In this document: in pieces, positions 17,312 through 25,721 of the stretch
Layout: every line of letters begins with the position of its first letter
Numbering within the stretch: the stretch's first letter is position 1
Source of the DNA: Hirschia baltica ATCC 49814
GTDB taxonomy: Bacteria; Pseudomonadota; Alphaproteobacteria; Caulobacterales; Hyphomonadaceae
NCBI RefSeq assembly: GCF_000023785.1
Contig: NC_012982.1
Span: 558,001 to 622,000 of the forward strand
Length of the DNA: 64,000 nucleotides
Direction: 5' to 3'
The notes under the pieces: generated by a model
What the model was told of the DNA's origin: nothing
Database searches by the model: none
Seen by the model: only the letters and a program-made list of their open reading frames with translations
Made by a program: the position numbers and the translations under genes

Positions 17312-19051
17312 TTAGTAGGCGCAGGTAATTGGCTCTTTTAAGTTGACGCGTTGAAAATGAAACCACTTTCGAAACCATGCGGGATGGAGCGTGTGTTGAA
17401 TATCATCTGCGAGCATTGCCGCACTCATATTTTCGTAGATTTTTCCGTCTCGCGTATATGTCACAACAAGGTTTGGATTGTCGCTTAAATGTGCAAGTAG
17501 ATCATAATAGACCATGCCGTGCTGATCTAACTCTGTTGTTATGTTTGCCTGTGGGCCTTGGGCTTTTTCAATCGTGACGACATCGTCCAGATACCCAAAG
17601 GGCGCGGATATGTGTTTCATAATTAAATGATTATTGACGCCGCCTTCCACGCGAAGGTTTGAGAACATGTTGATTGTCTGTGCGCTTTTTAATCCCCAAT
17701 AGGGCATTGTACAATTGAGAAAGAAAAGCGTGGTTACAATGGTTCCAATTATGAGAGGTGTGACGCGGTGACCTTTTGCAAGAAGCGGCTTGGTTGAACT
17801 GCCATGCCGGATGATATTGACGCAAAATGGAATAATAAGCGGCAAAGCCATAAGAGTGACGAGCGTATAATTTCGCGACATGCCGACATAAAATAGCAAC
17901 GCGACTAAGATGGCCGCCGCGAGAATATAGACGGGATCTCGCATGCGCCGCGTGAAGGCTGTCATCATTTTTGAATCACGAATATTACGGGCGCTTTCTT
18001 CATTCAGGAAAAGGCAGTGCAAAGCGATGGAAAGCGTCGTGAACGAGATATACATAGCGTAATTGCTAAACGCCAAAAGAGTGTGAAACAGGATGCCGCA
18101 TACGATACCGATATGGCGCAATTTCCTTGAGAATAGCATCAGGATAATCCCGCCCTCGACAATGAAAGTCCCGTATATAGCCAGATAATGCATGGCAGGA
18201 ATATCAATGGCATTCAGCGGCATGGGCATTTGTCGCCATAGCGCGACGGCGCAACTGGTTTCAGGATTTAAAAAGCCTGTATTGATTTTATGGAAGATCC
18301 CAAAGACATACATGACCAAAAGCGCACCCTGACCGGCGGGCGCGAAATTGGTGAAAATATCAGACCATTTCAGGCCTCTTATCATCGTATAGAAAAACGA
18401 GACCCAGTATCCAAGTAGAACCATGTTTCGCACCATGGTGTGATTGGATGTAATTGGAGCCTGCACTATGGCGCTCACACTACTGACCAGCATGAGCAGG
18501 AATAATAGCCGAGATGAGGCGGGCCTGAAAAACAAAGCCACTGCACAAATTGCTATGGCAATCATATCAATTTGCGGCGGAAAACGCATATATTCTAATG
18601 CGTAATTGAAGAAGTGATAGAATGAGAAAAGCGAGAATAGCGTTCCAAATATTGTGGCGCGGGCGCGTGCGCCATCATCATCTGGCATAATCTGACCAAG
18701 GCCCAAGATAAACAAGGTGAGCCATCGACCAGCGCGCAATAGCGGATATAGAAGTGTCGCTAATAAGGGCGATGAAAATACAGCTTTATTGACGCGGTTT
18801 AGGAAAGTGGACGGGGTGGAGAGCATGGCCAGCATGTTGACGGCGTCATCACCTGCCACGCGGCGACCATCTGTTTCAACCACCATGCCTAGATCAAGAT
18901 TAAAACCCTGATCAATCAATTCCTGACGTTGTTGGGGGCTTTCACGTAGGTCAATCAGGCTTACATCACCGGCAGATTCTTTTAATCGCAATAATTTCAC
19001 ATAGCGATTACAAAACGGACATTCGCCATCATAATAAACAAGAAGGGACAT
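17312..19051 (-). CDS. DCC-family thiol-oxidoreductase fused to an HTTM-like membrane domain
   Basis: Predicted 579 aa. Residues 1-130 are a DCC (DUF393) domain with the redox motif DGECPFC (C11, C14), R-E-S-P and GDDAVNMLAML. From about 140 there are ten or more hydrophobic helices with the HTTM (vitamin K-dependent carboxylase-like) pattern: FTNFAPAGQGALLVMYVFGI, HKINTGFLNPETSCAVALWR, HYLAIYGTFIVEGGIILMLF and a C-terminal extracytoplasmic tail. DCC and HTTM domains are often neighbours or fusions. The substrate is unknown. It is monocistronic, and the ATG at 19051 is a clear start. Confidence 0.75.
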   Translation of the reverse strand: MSLLVYYDGECPFCNRYVKLLRLKESAGDVSLIDLRESPQQRQELIDQGFNLDLGMVVETDGRRVAGDDAVNMLAMLSTPSTFLNRVNKAVFSSPLLATLLYPLLRAGRWLTLFILGLGQIMPDDDGARARATIFGTLFSLFSFYHFFNYALEYMRFPPQIDMIAIAICAVALFFRPASSRLLFLLMLVSSVSAIVQAPITSNHTMVRNMVLLGYWVSFFYTMIRGLKWSDIFTNFAPAGQGALLVMYVFGIFHKINTGFLNPETSCAVALWRQMPMPLNAIDIPAMHYLAIYGTFIVEGGIILMLFSRKLRHIGIVCGILFHTLLAFSNYAMYISFTTLSIALHCLFLNEESARNIRDSKMMTAFTRRMRDPVYILAAAILVALLFYVGMSRNYTLVTLMALPLIIPFCVNIIRHGSSTKPLLAKGHRVTPLIIGTIVTTLFFLNCTMPYWGLKSAQTINMFSNLRVEGGVNNHLIMKHISAPFGYLDDVVTIEKAQGPQANITTELDQHGMVYYDLLAHLSDNPNLVVTYTRDGKIYENMSAAMLADDIQHTLHPAWFRKWFHFQRVNLKEPITCAY

Positions 19052-19233
19052 ATAGGCCTCACCATTTTAAGGCTGGCCATCTCCCCCGACCAGTCCATTT
19101 TAGGCCTATTCATTGGCAAACTAAGGTAAAGATATGTTGAATTGTGAAGAGGATAAAGAGTCTCGTATTCGCCAGAAGGCGACGGATTAACCGCTAAGAT
19201 TTTTGTTAATTACCTAAATGGAGTCTAAAAATC

Positions 19234-19773
19234 ATGCCGAATTCAAGCTCTCCCTATGGTGGGATTTTTATAAGCGAAGAGGTTCTCTTTGATGCGGCTA
19301 AAATAATTCAATTAATAGCATTAAACTGCCGCAAACATAAGGATCCTTGTATCACCAGAACATCTCGCCAATCACCAGAGTATCGTTACTACTTCAAGGC
19401 CCTTAGTGATCAGGTGAGACATATTGAGTATTTTCTTGCTGAGCATCGAGTTTCTGAGAAAGCACAAAAACTTGCGACAGAAATGAGAATTGGTGAATTA
19501 AAATTTTACGCTTGGAGAGATCAAACAAGCAAAATGAAAGACCCTAAGAGAAAAATTTTTCACTTTGAGCATATTAAACCATGCGCTCAAATTCGAGATG
19601 AAATATTAGCATTGGAAAAGCCGAAAGTTTCAGAAATTGTAAGCATTCTTAAAACATCTGATGTTGCTTGGATACTCAAAGAAGAACAAAAATTAATTGA
19701 CAAAAAATACAGAAATCATCGACCAGACCCTTATCGCTGCTTATCGAAATCCGGCATTAATTTGCTAGCCTGA
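19234..19773 (+). CDS. Protein of unknown function with an EHIKP / W-I-x-x-E-x-x-L motif
   Basis: Predicted 179 aa, soluble and basic, with GGAG about 10 nt before the ATG. The C-terminal third has FEHIKPCAQIRDEILALEKP, then VAWILKEEQKLIDKKYRNHR and PDPYRCLSKSGINLL. An E-H-x-x-P near a hydrophobic helix, followed by W-I-x-x-E-E-x-x-L and an R-P-D-P-x-R-C-x-x-x-G-I end, recalls small HNH-like nucleases of phage and restriction type, but the catalytic set is not convincing. Codon use is more AT-rich than in neighbours, so acquisition by transfer is possible. Confidence 0.5.
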   Translation: MPNSSSPYGGIFISEEVLFDAAKIIQLIALNCRKHKDPCITRTSRQSPEYRYYFKALSDQVRHIEYFLAEHRVSEKAQKLATEMRIGELKFYAWRDQTSKMKDPKRKIFHFEHIKPCAQIRDEILALEKPKVSEIVSILKTSDVAWILKEEQKLIDKKYRNHRPDPYRCLSKSGINLLA

Positions 19774-19823
19774 CCGCGCCAAAATTCAACAGTCGCATTT
19801 AGGCCAAAAATAGACATTTGCCT

Positions 19824-20810
19824 TTAAAGCCCGTCCTCATTTGGTGGGGTGGGTTGTAGGTCCATGAAGTCGAAGATGGATTTATCTGCCAGATGGCTGG
19901 GGCGCACGTTTTTGAGGGCGCGGAACATGGTTTGGCGGCGGCCCGGGGCTTTTTGTTCCCACTCATTTAGCATTTGCTTCATGGCATTGCGCTGCAAGCC
20001 TTCTTGCGTGCCACAAAGATTACACGGGATGATTGGAAAATTCATCGCTTTAGAAAAGCGCTCAATATCACTCTCGGCGCAATGTAGTAACGGGCGATGC
20101 ACTTTGATATCGCCTTCATCATTGAGCAAGGTTGGCGGCATGGCGGCGAGGCGTCCACCATGGAATAAATTCATCATGAAGGTTTCAAGCGCGTCATCAC
20201 GGTGATGTCCTAGCACGATGGCGTCACATCCTTCTTCACGGGCTGCATTATACAGGATGCCGCGACGCAGGCGTGAACATAAAGCGCAATACGTGGCTTT
20301 GGCCGGCGTTTTCTCTTTGACGATGGAATAGGTGTCTTCGGTGATGATGCGATAATCGACACCAAGGCTTGTCAGGTAATCTGGCAATATATGCTTGGGA
20401 AAACCGGGCTGGCCCTGATCCAGATTGACGAACAATAGATCAACGGGCAAAGCGCCTTGCCATTTGAGATCGAGCAGGGCCGCCATGAGTGTGTAGCTGT
20501 CTTTTCCGCCGGATAAACACACCATCCATTTATAGGGTGTCTCACGCTTTTTGGCGTCTTCGGGGATGAGCTTGAATTCTTCAATGACTTCTTTGGTCTG
20601 ACGCACGATTGCTTTGCGCGTTTTCTTGAAGTTCACAGATTTTGGCGCGTTGGCGAAAATCGGATGATAGGGCTCAAACAGGCTCTCGTCTTTGGGAGAT
20701 TGTGTGCCTTCTAACGGTGTCGCTTGTGCCGCCATGACTTCTTCTGCCTCAGCTGTCGCTGTGGAGGAATTGGCTTTCGCATTGATAAGATTGTGTGTTT
20801 GCTCGCTCAT
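19824..20810 (-). CDS. ttcA: tRNA 2-thiocytidine biosynthesis protein TtcA
   Basis: Predicted 328 aa. The PP-loop ATPase motif SGGKDS is at 100-105. The paired cysteines CALC (C175, C178) and CNLC (C263, C266) fit the Fe-S/thiolation sites of TtcA, which makes s2C32 in t[23 protein letters not shown] is the family core. The N-terminal 50 residues (Ala/Thr/Glu-rich) are longer than in E. coli and probably disordered. It is a single gene whose start ATG at 20810 is followed upstream by an AT-rich gap. Confidence 0.93.
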   Translation of the reverse strand: MSEQTHNLINAKANSSTATAEAEEVMAAQATPLEGTQSPKDESLFEPYHPIFANAPKSVNFKKTRKAIVRQTKEVIEEFKLIPEDAKKRETPYKWMVCLSGGKDSYTLMAALLDLKWQGALPVDLLFVNLDQGQPGFPKHILPDYLTSLGVDYRIITEDTYSIVKEKTPAKATYCALCSRLRRGILYNAAREEGCDAIVLGHHRDDALETFMMNLFHGGRLAAMPPTLLNDEGDIKVHRPLLHCAESDIERFSKAMNFPIIPCNLCGTQEGLQRNAMKQMLNEWEQKAPGRRQTMFRALKNVRPSHLADKSIFDFMDLQPTPPNEDGL

Positions 20811-21127
20811 ACGCTCAGCGATACCGCCTTATATGGATTGAGCAAGACCCAAAAATCGAATCTGATCAAAAAAACACGGCTAGAAAGTCTATAAATATTC
20901 ACTTTTAAGGGGAGTAAATCGCCTTTTTGATGATTTTTAAGGTCAGATTTTGATAGCTGGCATGCATATATAACTAACATTAGAGGGTTTTTGTGGGTCT
21001 TTTTTATGCCACGTACAGCAAATGTATAGACTTTTCTTTTCAATAAAAACAGTATGTTATGTGAATTTGAGCGTTTTTCTATAATCTTTATAGTGACAAA
21101 CATGACAGCTTATGTCATAAAACTGTC
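20811..21127. promoter_or_regulatory. AT-rich gap with a TGACA/TGTCA palindrome before the small secreted protein
   Basis: ATGACAGCTTATGTCAT (21102-21118) is a 6-bp inverted repeat round five bases. Further half-sites TGACA (21094-21098) and TGTCAT (21124-21129) flank it, and the last overlaps the start codon at 21128. No ribosome-binding site is visible before that start. It is probably an operator or a leaderless-type promoter; the protein that would bind it is unknown. Confidence 0.4.
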
Positions 21128-21484
21128 ATGAAACACGCATCAATCATTCTGTGCGTGTTAGCTGCAGGCGTTATGCCGGTTGCTAATGCGCAATCCGCTG
21201 GAGACACACCAGCTCGGGCGTTTGAAATTAAAGTAGAAGGCGCAGTCGCTCCTTCGGGCTTGCACCAACTCACTTACCCATATTCTGCGGGTGTGAAGAG
21301 TCGTGCTGGTTCATGTGATTTGTCTGTGAAAGTGGACGACCAAGGTAATATCGGCGCAGTTAGCGTTGAGGCATGTTCGTCAGACGATTTTGCAACAGAA
21401 GCAAGCAAGCTTGTTGGCGTCGATGAAACAGTTGAAGTTGCATCTGTGCACCCGCTTCGTATCGAATGGTCCATGGAAGACTAA
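21128..21484 (+). CDS. Small exported protein, TonB-C-like
   Basis: Predicted 118 aa. A signal peptide MKHASIILCVLAAG...NAQ is cut at about residue 22. The mature part has a beta-rich segment LTYPYSAGVKSRAGSCDLSV and VDDQGNIGAVSVEACSSDDFATEASKLV, the arrangement of the TonB C-terminal domain (a repeated V-x-V-D-x-x-G-x-I and an A-C-S...F-A-x-x-A block), without a membrane anchor. Such free TonB-C-like domains are common in alphaproteobacteria; their role is not defined. No Shine-Dalgarno sequence is seen. Confidence 0.6.
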   Translation: MKHASIILCVLAAGVMPVANAQSAGDTPARAFEIKVEGAVAPSGLHQLTYPYSAGVKSRAGSCDLSVKVDDQGNIGAVSVEACSSDDFATEASKLVGVDETVEVASVHPLRIEWSMED

Positions 21485-21731
21485 ACTATACGAATAAGAA
21501 TTCGGCTCGATAATAAGGAAATATAATAGAGCCAACTAAATTACGCCTGATTTGTCTCCCCCCAACCCAGACAGATCGTGGTGTGAAGCAGCGATAGAGC
21601 AGTGTGCGATTAAGTTCGTGCGCTGCTTTATTGTTTTGGGGAAGATTTTTCTGGAAAAACACGCCTGCAGATTGCCTCCGCCGTGCTTATCCTTATGGTG
21701 AAGCAAAATCTTAGCTTTACGGGGATCTTCA

Positions 21732-23174
21732 ATGATACGTTCGCTTATTATAGGTGCAGTCAGTTTTGCTAGCGTTGCATGTGCGCACGCGCAAACTGAT
21801 GAGGCAGCGCCACCTTTTATTATACCTGCTGATATAGCTGAAACAGCGCAAACGCTCAAATCAACAGCCTTAGAAAGCAATCTTGGTTTTCGTATAATTG
21901 AAGACCTTACAACGCAAATCGGCCCACGTCTTGCCGGAACGCCGCAAGAAGCGCGCGCACGCGAATGGGGCATGGCAAAGCTAAAAGAGCTTGGTTTTGA
22001 AAATGTTCGGGAAGAGCCATTTGAGCTGGATTTATGGACGCGCGGACATTCTGTATATGAAGAAGTGACGCTGACAGCGCCTTACCCGCAGCCACTTTAT
22101 GCGATCTCGCTTGGTGGGGGCGGTGCCACGCCAGAAGAGGGTAGCGAAGCTGAAGTTGTCTATTTTGCAAGCTATGATGCGCTGAAGGCAGACACGGTTT
22201 CTGATCTGGCTGGTAAAATTGTATTTGTTGGGGACCGCATGACGGCATCTCGCACAGGCGAGGGATATGGCTGGGCTAATCGTAAACGCCGTGATGCATG
22301 GGTGATGGCGGAAGATCGCGGCGCGACTGCATTATTCATTCGCTCTGTTGGTACATCAAACAATCGCTTTGCGCACACAGGAATGATGAGTTTCCCTGAA
22401 GGGCGTCACCCTAAAATCCCCGCTTTGTCAGTGTCTAATCCTGATGCAGATCAGATTGAGCGCATTGCCAAATCTGGTGAAGTGATGAAAATCAAGCTGA
22501 AAACATTTGCAGGATGGCGCGGTAAATCCATGTCTGGAAATGTGATTGGTGAAATTGTTGGTCGTGAAAAACCAGACGAGATTGTTGTTATTGGCGGGCA
22601 TTTGGATAGCTGGGATACTGGTACAGGCGCGCTTGATGATGGTGCGGGTGTTGGTATCACAATGGCAGCGGCAAAGTTGATTGCGAATTTGCCTGAGAAT
22701 CCACGTCGTACGATCCGTGTTGTTTTGTTTGGTTCTGAAGAAGTGGGCTTGGTTGGCGCACGTGCCTATGCAGCAGCCCGCATTGAAGATGAAACACTTG
22801 CAAACCATGTGATGGGATCAGAATCTGATTTTGGAGCTGGTGAAGTCTGGCGTTTTGGATCAAATGTTGGCCCAGACGCCTTGCCAGCTATGGATGCAAT
22901 TGGGCGTGAACTTGCTGATCTTGGCATTATTCGCGGCGATAATGAAAGCGGCGGTGGTCCTGATATGATCCCGCTTGCGATGGCGGGTGTGCCTATGGGG
23001 CGTTTGGATCAAAATGGTGAAGACTATTTTGAATATCACCACACACCAAATGATACATTGGATAAAATTGATGAAGACGAGCTACAGCAAAATATAGCCG
23101 CTTGGTCAGTGTTTACCTATCTTGCGGCTGAATTGGATGTTGATTTCCGCGCCGGAGAAGCAGAAGCCGAATAG
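21732..23174 (+). CDS. Exported M28 family metallopeptidase
   Basis: Predicted 480 aa with a signal peptide (MIRSLIIGAVSFASVACAHA, cleaved at about 20-22). A PA insert domain lies at about 130-250. The peptidase core is at about 270-450, with the zinc ligand GGHLDSWDTGTGALDDGAGV, the catalytic GSEEVGLVGARAYA (Glu pair), ESDFGAGE and a late YHHTPNDTLDKID carrying the second His ligand. M28 members of this type are aminopeptidases or carboxypeptidases (plasma glutamate carboxypeptidase-like) and act outside the cytoplasm. It is transcribed alone and ends at a hairpin terminator. Confidence 0.9.
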   Translation: MIRSLIIGAVSFASVACAHAQTDEAAPPFIIPADIAETAQTLKSTALESNLGFRIIEDLTTQIGPRLAGTPQEARAREWGMAKLKELGFENVREEPFELDLWTRGHSVYEEVTLTAPYPQPLYAISLGGGGATPEEGSEAEVVYFASYDALKADTVSDLAGKIVFVGDRMTASRTGEGYGWANRKRRDAWVMAEDRGATALFIRSVGTSNNRFAHTGMMSFPEGRHPKIPALSVSNPDADQIERIAKSGEVMKIKLKTFAGWRGKSMSGNVIGEIVGREKPDEIVVIGGHLDSWDTGTGALDDGAGVGITMAAAKLIANLPENPRRTIRVVLFGSEEVGLVGARAYAAARIEDETLANHVMGSESDFGAGEVWRFGSNVGPDALPAMDAIGRELADLGIIRGDNESGGGPDMIPLAMAGVPMGRLDQNGEDYFEYHHTPNDTLDKIDEDELQQNIAAWSVFTYLAAELDVDFRAGEAEAE

Positions 23175-23196
23175 GCGAACTTCGTAATACAAAATT

Positions 23197-23232
23197 AAAG
23201 CGTCGCTTGGTTGATCACTGAGCGCCGCTTTT
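23197..23232. terminator. Hairpin terminator after the M28 peptidase
   Basis: AAAGCGTCGCT pairs with AGCGCCGCTTT (one mismatch) over the 13-nt loop TGGTTGATCACTG. It lies between convergent genes, and the flanks supply A and T runs. The loop is nearly the same as in the terminator at 24804. Confidence 0.7.
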
Positions 23233-23248
23233 GTGTGTGGCAGCGTTC

Positions 23249-24133
23249 CTAACATATGTCGCAAATTGCTTGGATAGGTATATTATATCGGGCAGGCAAT
23301 TGGCGGCCTCGGACCTTCACCCTAAAGAGTGTTTCTTCTACATTTTGAGGGGGATTAAAAACGTGTAGTTTGTTTTTTTCTGTAAAATTATCTAACGCGC
23401 TTTTGGGAAGAACGGTAAAACCGAGCCCTTTTGAAACCGGCAATAGGATCTGACTTAGCTGATTGATATATCCTGATTTAGGAATGTCTTCGAATTTGAG
23501 GGTTTTTAAATCCGCTTGACCGCATAAATCAAAATAGAGCGTTAGATAGTGTGCGGCATCGGGATGATGAATTAGTCCTAAAGTTTTGATTGTTTCTGCA
23601 ATATTTGGATTGATTTCCACTTCGCGCGGCAAAATTAGACACAATTGCTCACGGCCAATCTTCTCGACATCAAACATGCTTTGTGTAGGATTTTGCGTGA
23701 CGATGCCTAAATCAGTTCGGCCCTCAAGCACATCAGCAAGGATTTTGTGATTGGGCGCGACTTCTAATTCAAAAGAGAGTTTTGGATGGGTTTTCTGCAT
23801 TTCGAGCAGAGGCGGATACAGCTTTAATGCAAATGATCCTGAGCATGCTAATTTGCAAATACCCTTTTGGGGGTCATCATAATTGAGCGCTTCTAATAGC
23901 TTGGTTTCATTTAATGTAAGCTGGATTGCATATTCATATATTTGTCGGCCTTGCTCGGTGAGTTCAAGGCGTTTGGTATTTCGTTTTATAAGGGCGTGCC
24001 CGCAAGCGTCTTCTAATTTTTTGATATGCTGACTGACACCGGGTTGGGTCATATTTAGCTTTTGCGCTGTCTTGGTGAAATGGCCAATATCAACGAGTGT
24101 TTTGAATGTGTGCAGCCAAGCGGGGTTGAGCAT
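23249..24133 (-). CDS. LysR-type transcriptional regulator
   Basis: Predicted 294 aa. The winged helix-turn-helix at about 1-60 is classic (FKTLVDIGHFTKTAQKLN, MTQPGVSQHIKKLEDACGHA). The effector domain follows (about 90-290, KLACSGSFALKLYPPLLEMQ). An in-frame TTG codon pair precedes the ATG at 24133, which I choose. It is divergent from the VOC-family gene, the usual place for a LysR target, so the VOC protein and possibly mdaB downstream are candidates for its regulon. The ligand is unknown. Confidence 0.9.
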   Translation of the reverse strand: MLNPAWLHTFKTLVDIGHFTKTAQKLNMTQPGVSQHIKKLEDACGHALIKRNTKRLELTEQGRQIYEYAIQLTLNETKLLEALNYDDPQKGICKLACSGSFALKLYPPLLEMQKTHPKLSFELEVAPNHKILADVLEGRTDLGIVTQNPTQSMFDVEKIGREQLCLILPREVEINPNIAETIKTLGLIHHPDAAHYLTLYFDLCGQADLKTLKFEDIPKSGYINQLSQILLPVSKGLGFTVLPKSALDNFTEKNKLHVFNPPQNVEETLFRVKVRGRQLPARYNIPIQAICDIC

Positions 24134-24264
24134 CAACAAGTCATTTCATAAAATTATATTATCAAAATAAGAATAATTGATAATTTTTCAAAATGCAACG
24201 CGGTCGGTATTGTGGAGGTGATGAGGCGGATAGTCTGGCTCTTCACACAATAGAGGTTCACCCC

Positions 24265-24780
24265 ATGCTCATTGATAACAATAAGACATATCCAAGATCT
24301 TTCTCACATATCGGTATCTCAGTTCCCGACCTTGAAGCGGCTGTGAAATTCTACACTGAAGTCCTTGGCTGGTATTTGATTATGAAACCCACGCAAATAA
24401 TTGAGGACGATTCAGCCATTGGTGAGATGTGCACTGATGTGTTTGGACAAGGTTGGGAAAAATTTCGTATTGCCCATCTTTCCACGGGAGACAGGATCGG
24501 TGTGGAATTGTTTGAATTTAAAAATCAGGAGAATCCTGAGGATAATTTTGAATACTGGAAAACAGGTATATTTCACTTTTGTGTCCAAGATCCTGATGTG
24601 GAAGGATTAGCTGAGAAAATCGTGGCGGCTGGTGGTAAGAAACGCATGAAGGCACCTCGCTATTATTACCCGAATGAAAAACCATATCGTATGATTTATA
24701 TGGAAGATCCGTTTGGCAATATTCTGGAAATTTATAGCCATAGTTATGAGCTTCACTATGCAGCAGGTGCATATGATTAG
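24265..24780 (+). CDS. VOC-family (glyoxalase/dioxygenase-like) protein
   Basis: Predicted 171 aa. A beta-alpha-beta-beta-beta repeat starts FSHIGISVPDLEAAVKFYTE with candidate metal ligand H15. Later ligands are GVELFEFKN, FHFCVQDPDVEGLAEKIV and a final GNILEIYSHSYE. Members are lyases, isomerases or extradiol dioxygenases using a divalent metal. The substrate cannot be told. The ATG at 24265 has GAGGT 6 nt upstream; an in-frame ATG at 24193 would add residues with no family match. It is divergent from a LysR regulator and convergent with mdaB. Confidence 0.85.
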   Translation: MLIDNNKTYPRSFSHIGISVPDLEAAVKFYTEVLGWYLIMKPTQIIEDDSAIGEMCTDVFGQGWEKFRIAHLSTGDRIGVELFEFKNQENPEDNFEYWKTGIFHFCVQDPDVEGLAEKIVAAGGKKRMKAPRYYYPNEKPYRMIYMEDPFGNILEIYSHSYELHYAAGAYD

Positions 24781-24803
24781 AGCCTAGAAGGTTTGCCAGA
24801 ATG

Positions 24804-24834
24804 CGGCGCTTGGTTTATCCCTGAGCGCCGTTTT
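24804..24834. terminator. Hairpin terminator between the VOC gene and mdaB
   Basis: CGGCGCT pairs with AGCGCCG over the 13-nt loop TGGTTTATCCCTG, followed by TTTT. The loop differs from that of the 23197 hairpin at two positions only. Confidence 0.75.
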
Positions 24835-24858
24835 CTTAACGTTGGGTAGATAACTGGA

Positions 24859-25446
24859 TTAGGTTAAAAGGTCTTCCAGTTGGATTTGGAAGCGCTTAAA
24901 GTCAGTTTCAATCTGCGGCCCTTTATTAACATCATAAGCTGCAAAACTGGGTTTGGCAGTCATTCCGAAGAAAGCAAAATTGATGTGGACAGGGGCAAGT
25001 AGCTCATCAAGAGACCGTCCTGCAAACAGGCTTTGATTTGGATCGGAAAAAGCTGTGAGTGGCGCATTGAGCGTCACTGACAGCATATAGGATGTGTCCT
25101 GCATAAGGCCGCCACTGCCATATTGTTTGCTGGCGTCTTTGCGGCTTCGGCCATCACCTTTGGCTAAACGTCCATCCATGCCGGCGGTGTAGACTTCGTC
25201 AAAATAACGTTTGAGTGGCCAAGGCATTCCCATGGAATTTAACGGGAATTGCACCAGAATGAAATCTGCCCATTGTTGATTTTTGACTTCTTCCTCAATG
25301 TCCCATGCTTGGGAAGTATTGACGCGGCGCACATCCTTATTTTGAGCCTGAAAAAACTGATGCGCACGCGAAACAAAGGCTTCGTTCAATTTGCCTGAGG
25401 AAGAGGGAAAGGGTTGGTGTCCATTAATCAGAAGAATTTTTTGCAT
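24859..25446 (-). CDS. mdaB: NAD(P)H quinone oxidoreductase of the MdaB type
   Basis: Predicted 195 aa, a flavodoxin-like fold. Signatures: ILLINGHQPFPSSSGKLNEA near the N-terminus, QWADFILVQFPLNSMGMPWP (FMN/quinone site) and LKRYFDEVYTAGMDGRLAKG. MdaB enzymes make two-electron reductions of quinones and protect from oxidative stress. It has GGA 8 nt before the ATG at 25446. The LysR gene two genes away may regulate it. The symbol is by close resemblance to MdaB. Confidence 0.88.
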   Translation of the reverse strand: MQKILLINGHQPFPSSSGKLNEAFVSRAHQFFQAQNKDVRRVNTSQAWDIEEEVKNQQWADFILVQFPLNSMGMPWPLKRYFDEVYTAGMDGRLAKGDGRSRKDASKQYGSGGLMQDTSYMLSVTLNAPLTAFSDPNQSLFAGRSLDELLAPVHINFAFFGMTAKPSFAAYDVNKGPQIETDFKRFQIQLEDLLT

Positions 25447-25721
25447 AGAGTATTTCCAAGGTAATCGTCGAATTTATCTTAAACAGGGACAGGGCTTGGT
25501 AGAGATTTTTTTCGATAACTGACAGAATATGAGTGTTAATTGATACATCAGATGCAAAGATCTGGGAGAGGTCCCTTGATTATTTCGCTAATAAATGCGG
25601 TACATACCCCCTCGAAGAGCCTGAGCAAGGAAACAGTTCTGCTTTTTTGACTAGATAAGGTGGCTGCGTTTTTGGTGAGGTATTCTTAAATTTACTTAGA
25701 TTTTGACCGAAGAGTTATGTT

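Noticed and set aside
20807-21103. 98-codon leftward open frame overlapping the ttcA start
   Set aside because: It lies in an AT-rich gap, shows low-complexity Ile/Lys/Asn/Leu content without domain or signal logic, and would hide the ttcA promoter.
25561-25650. GGGAGAGG...CTGAGCAAGGAAACAG segment before putP that resembles parts of a glycine riboswitch
   Set aside because: The conserved GCCGAAGG core and matching stems are missing; only short purine-rich words agree.
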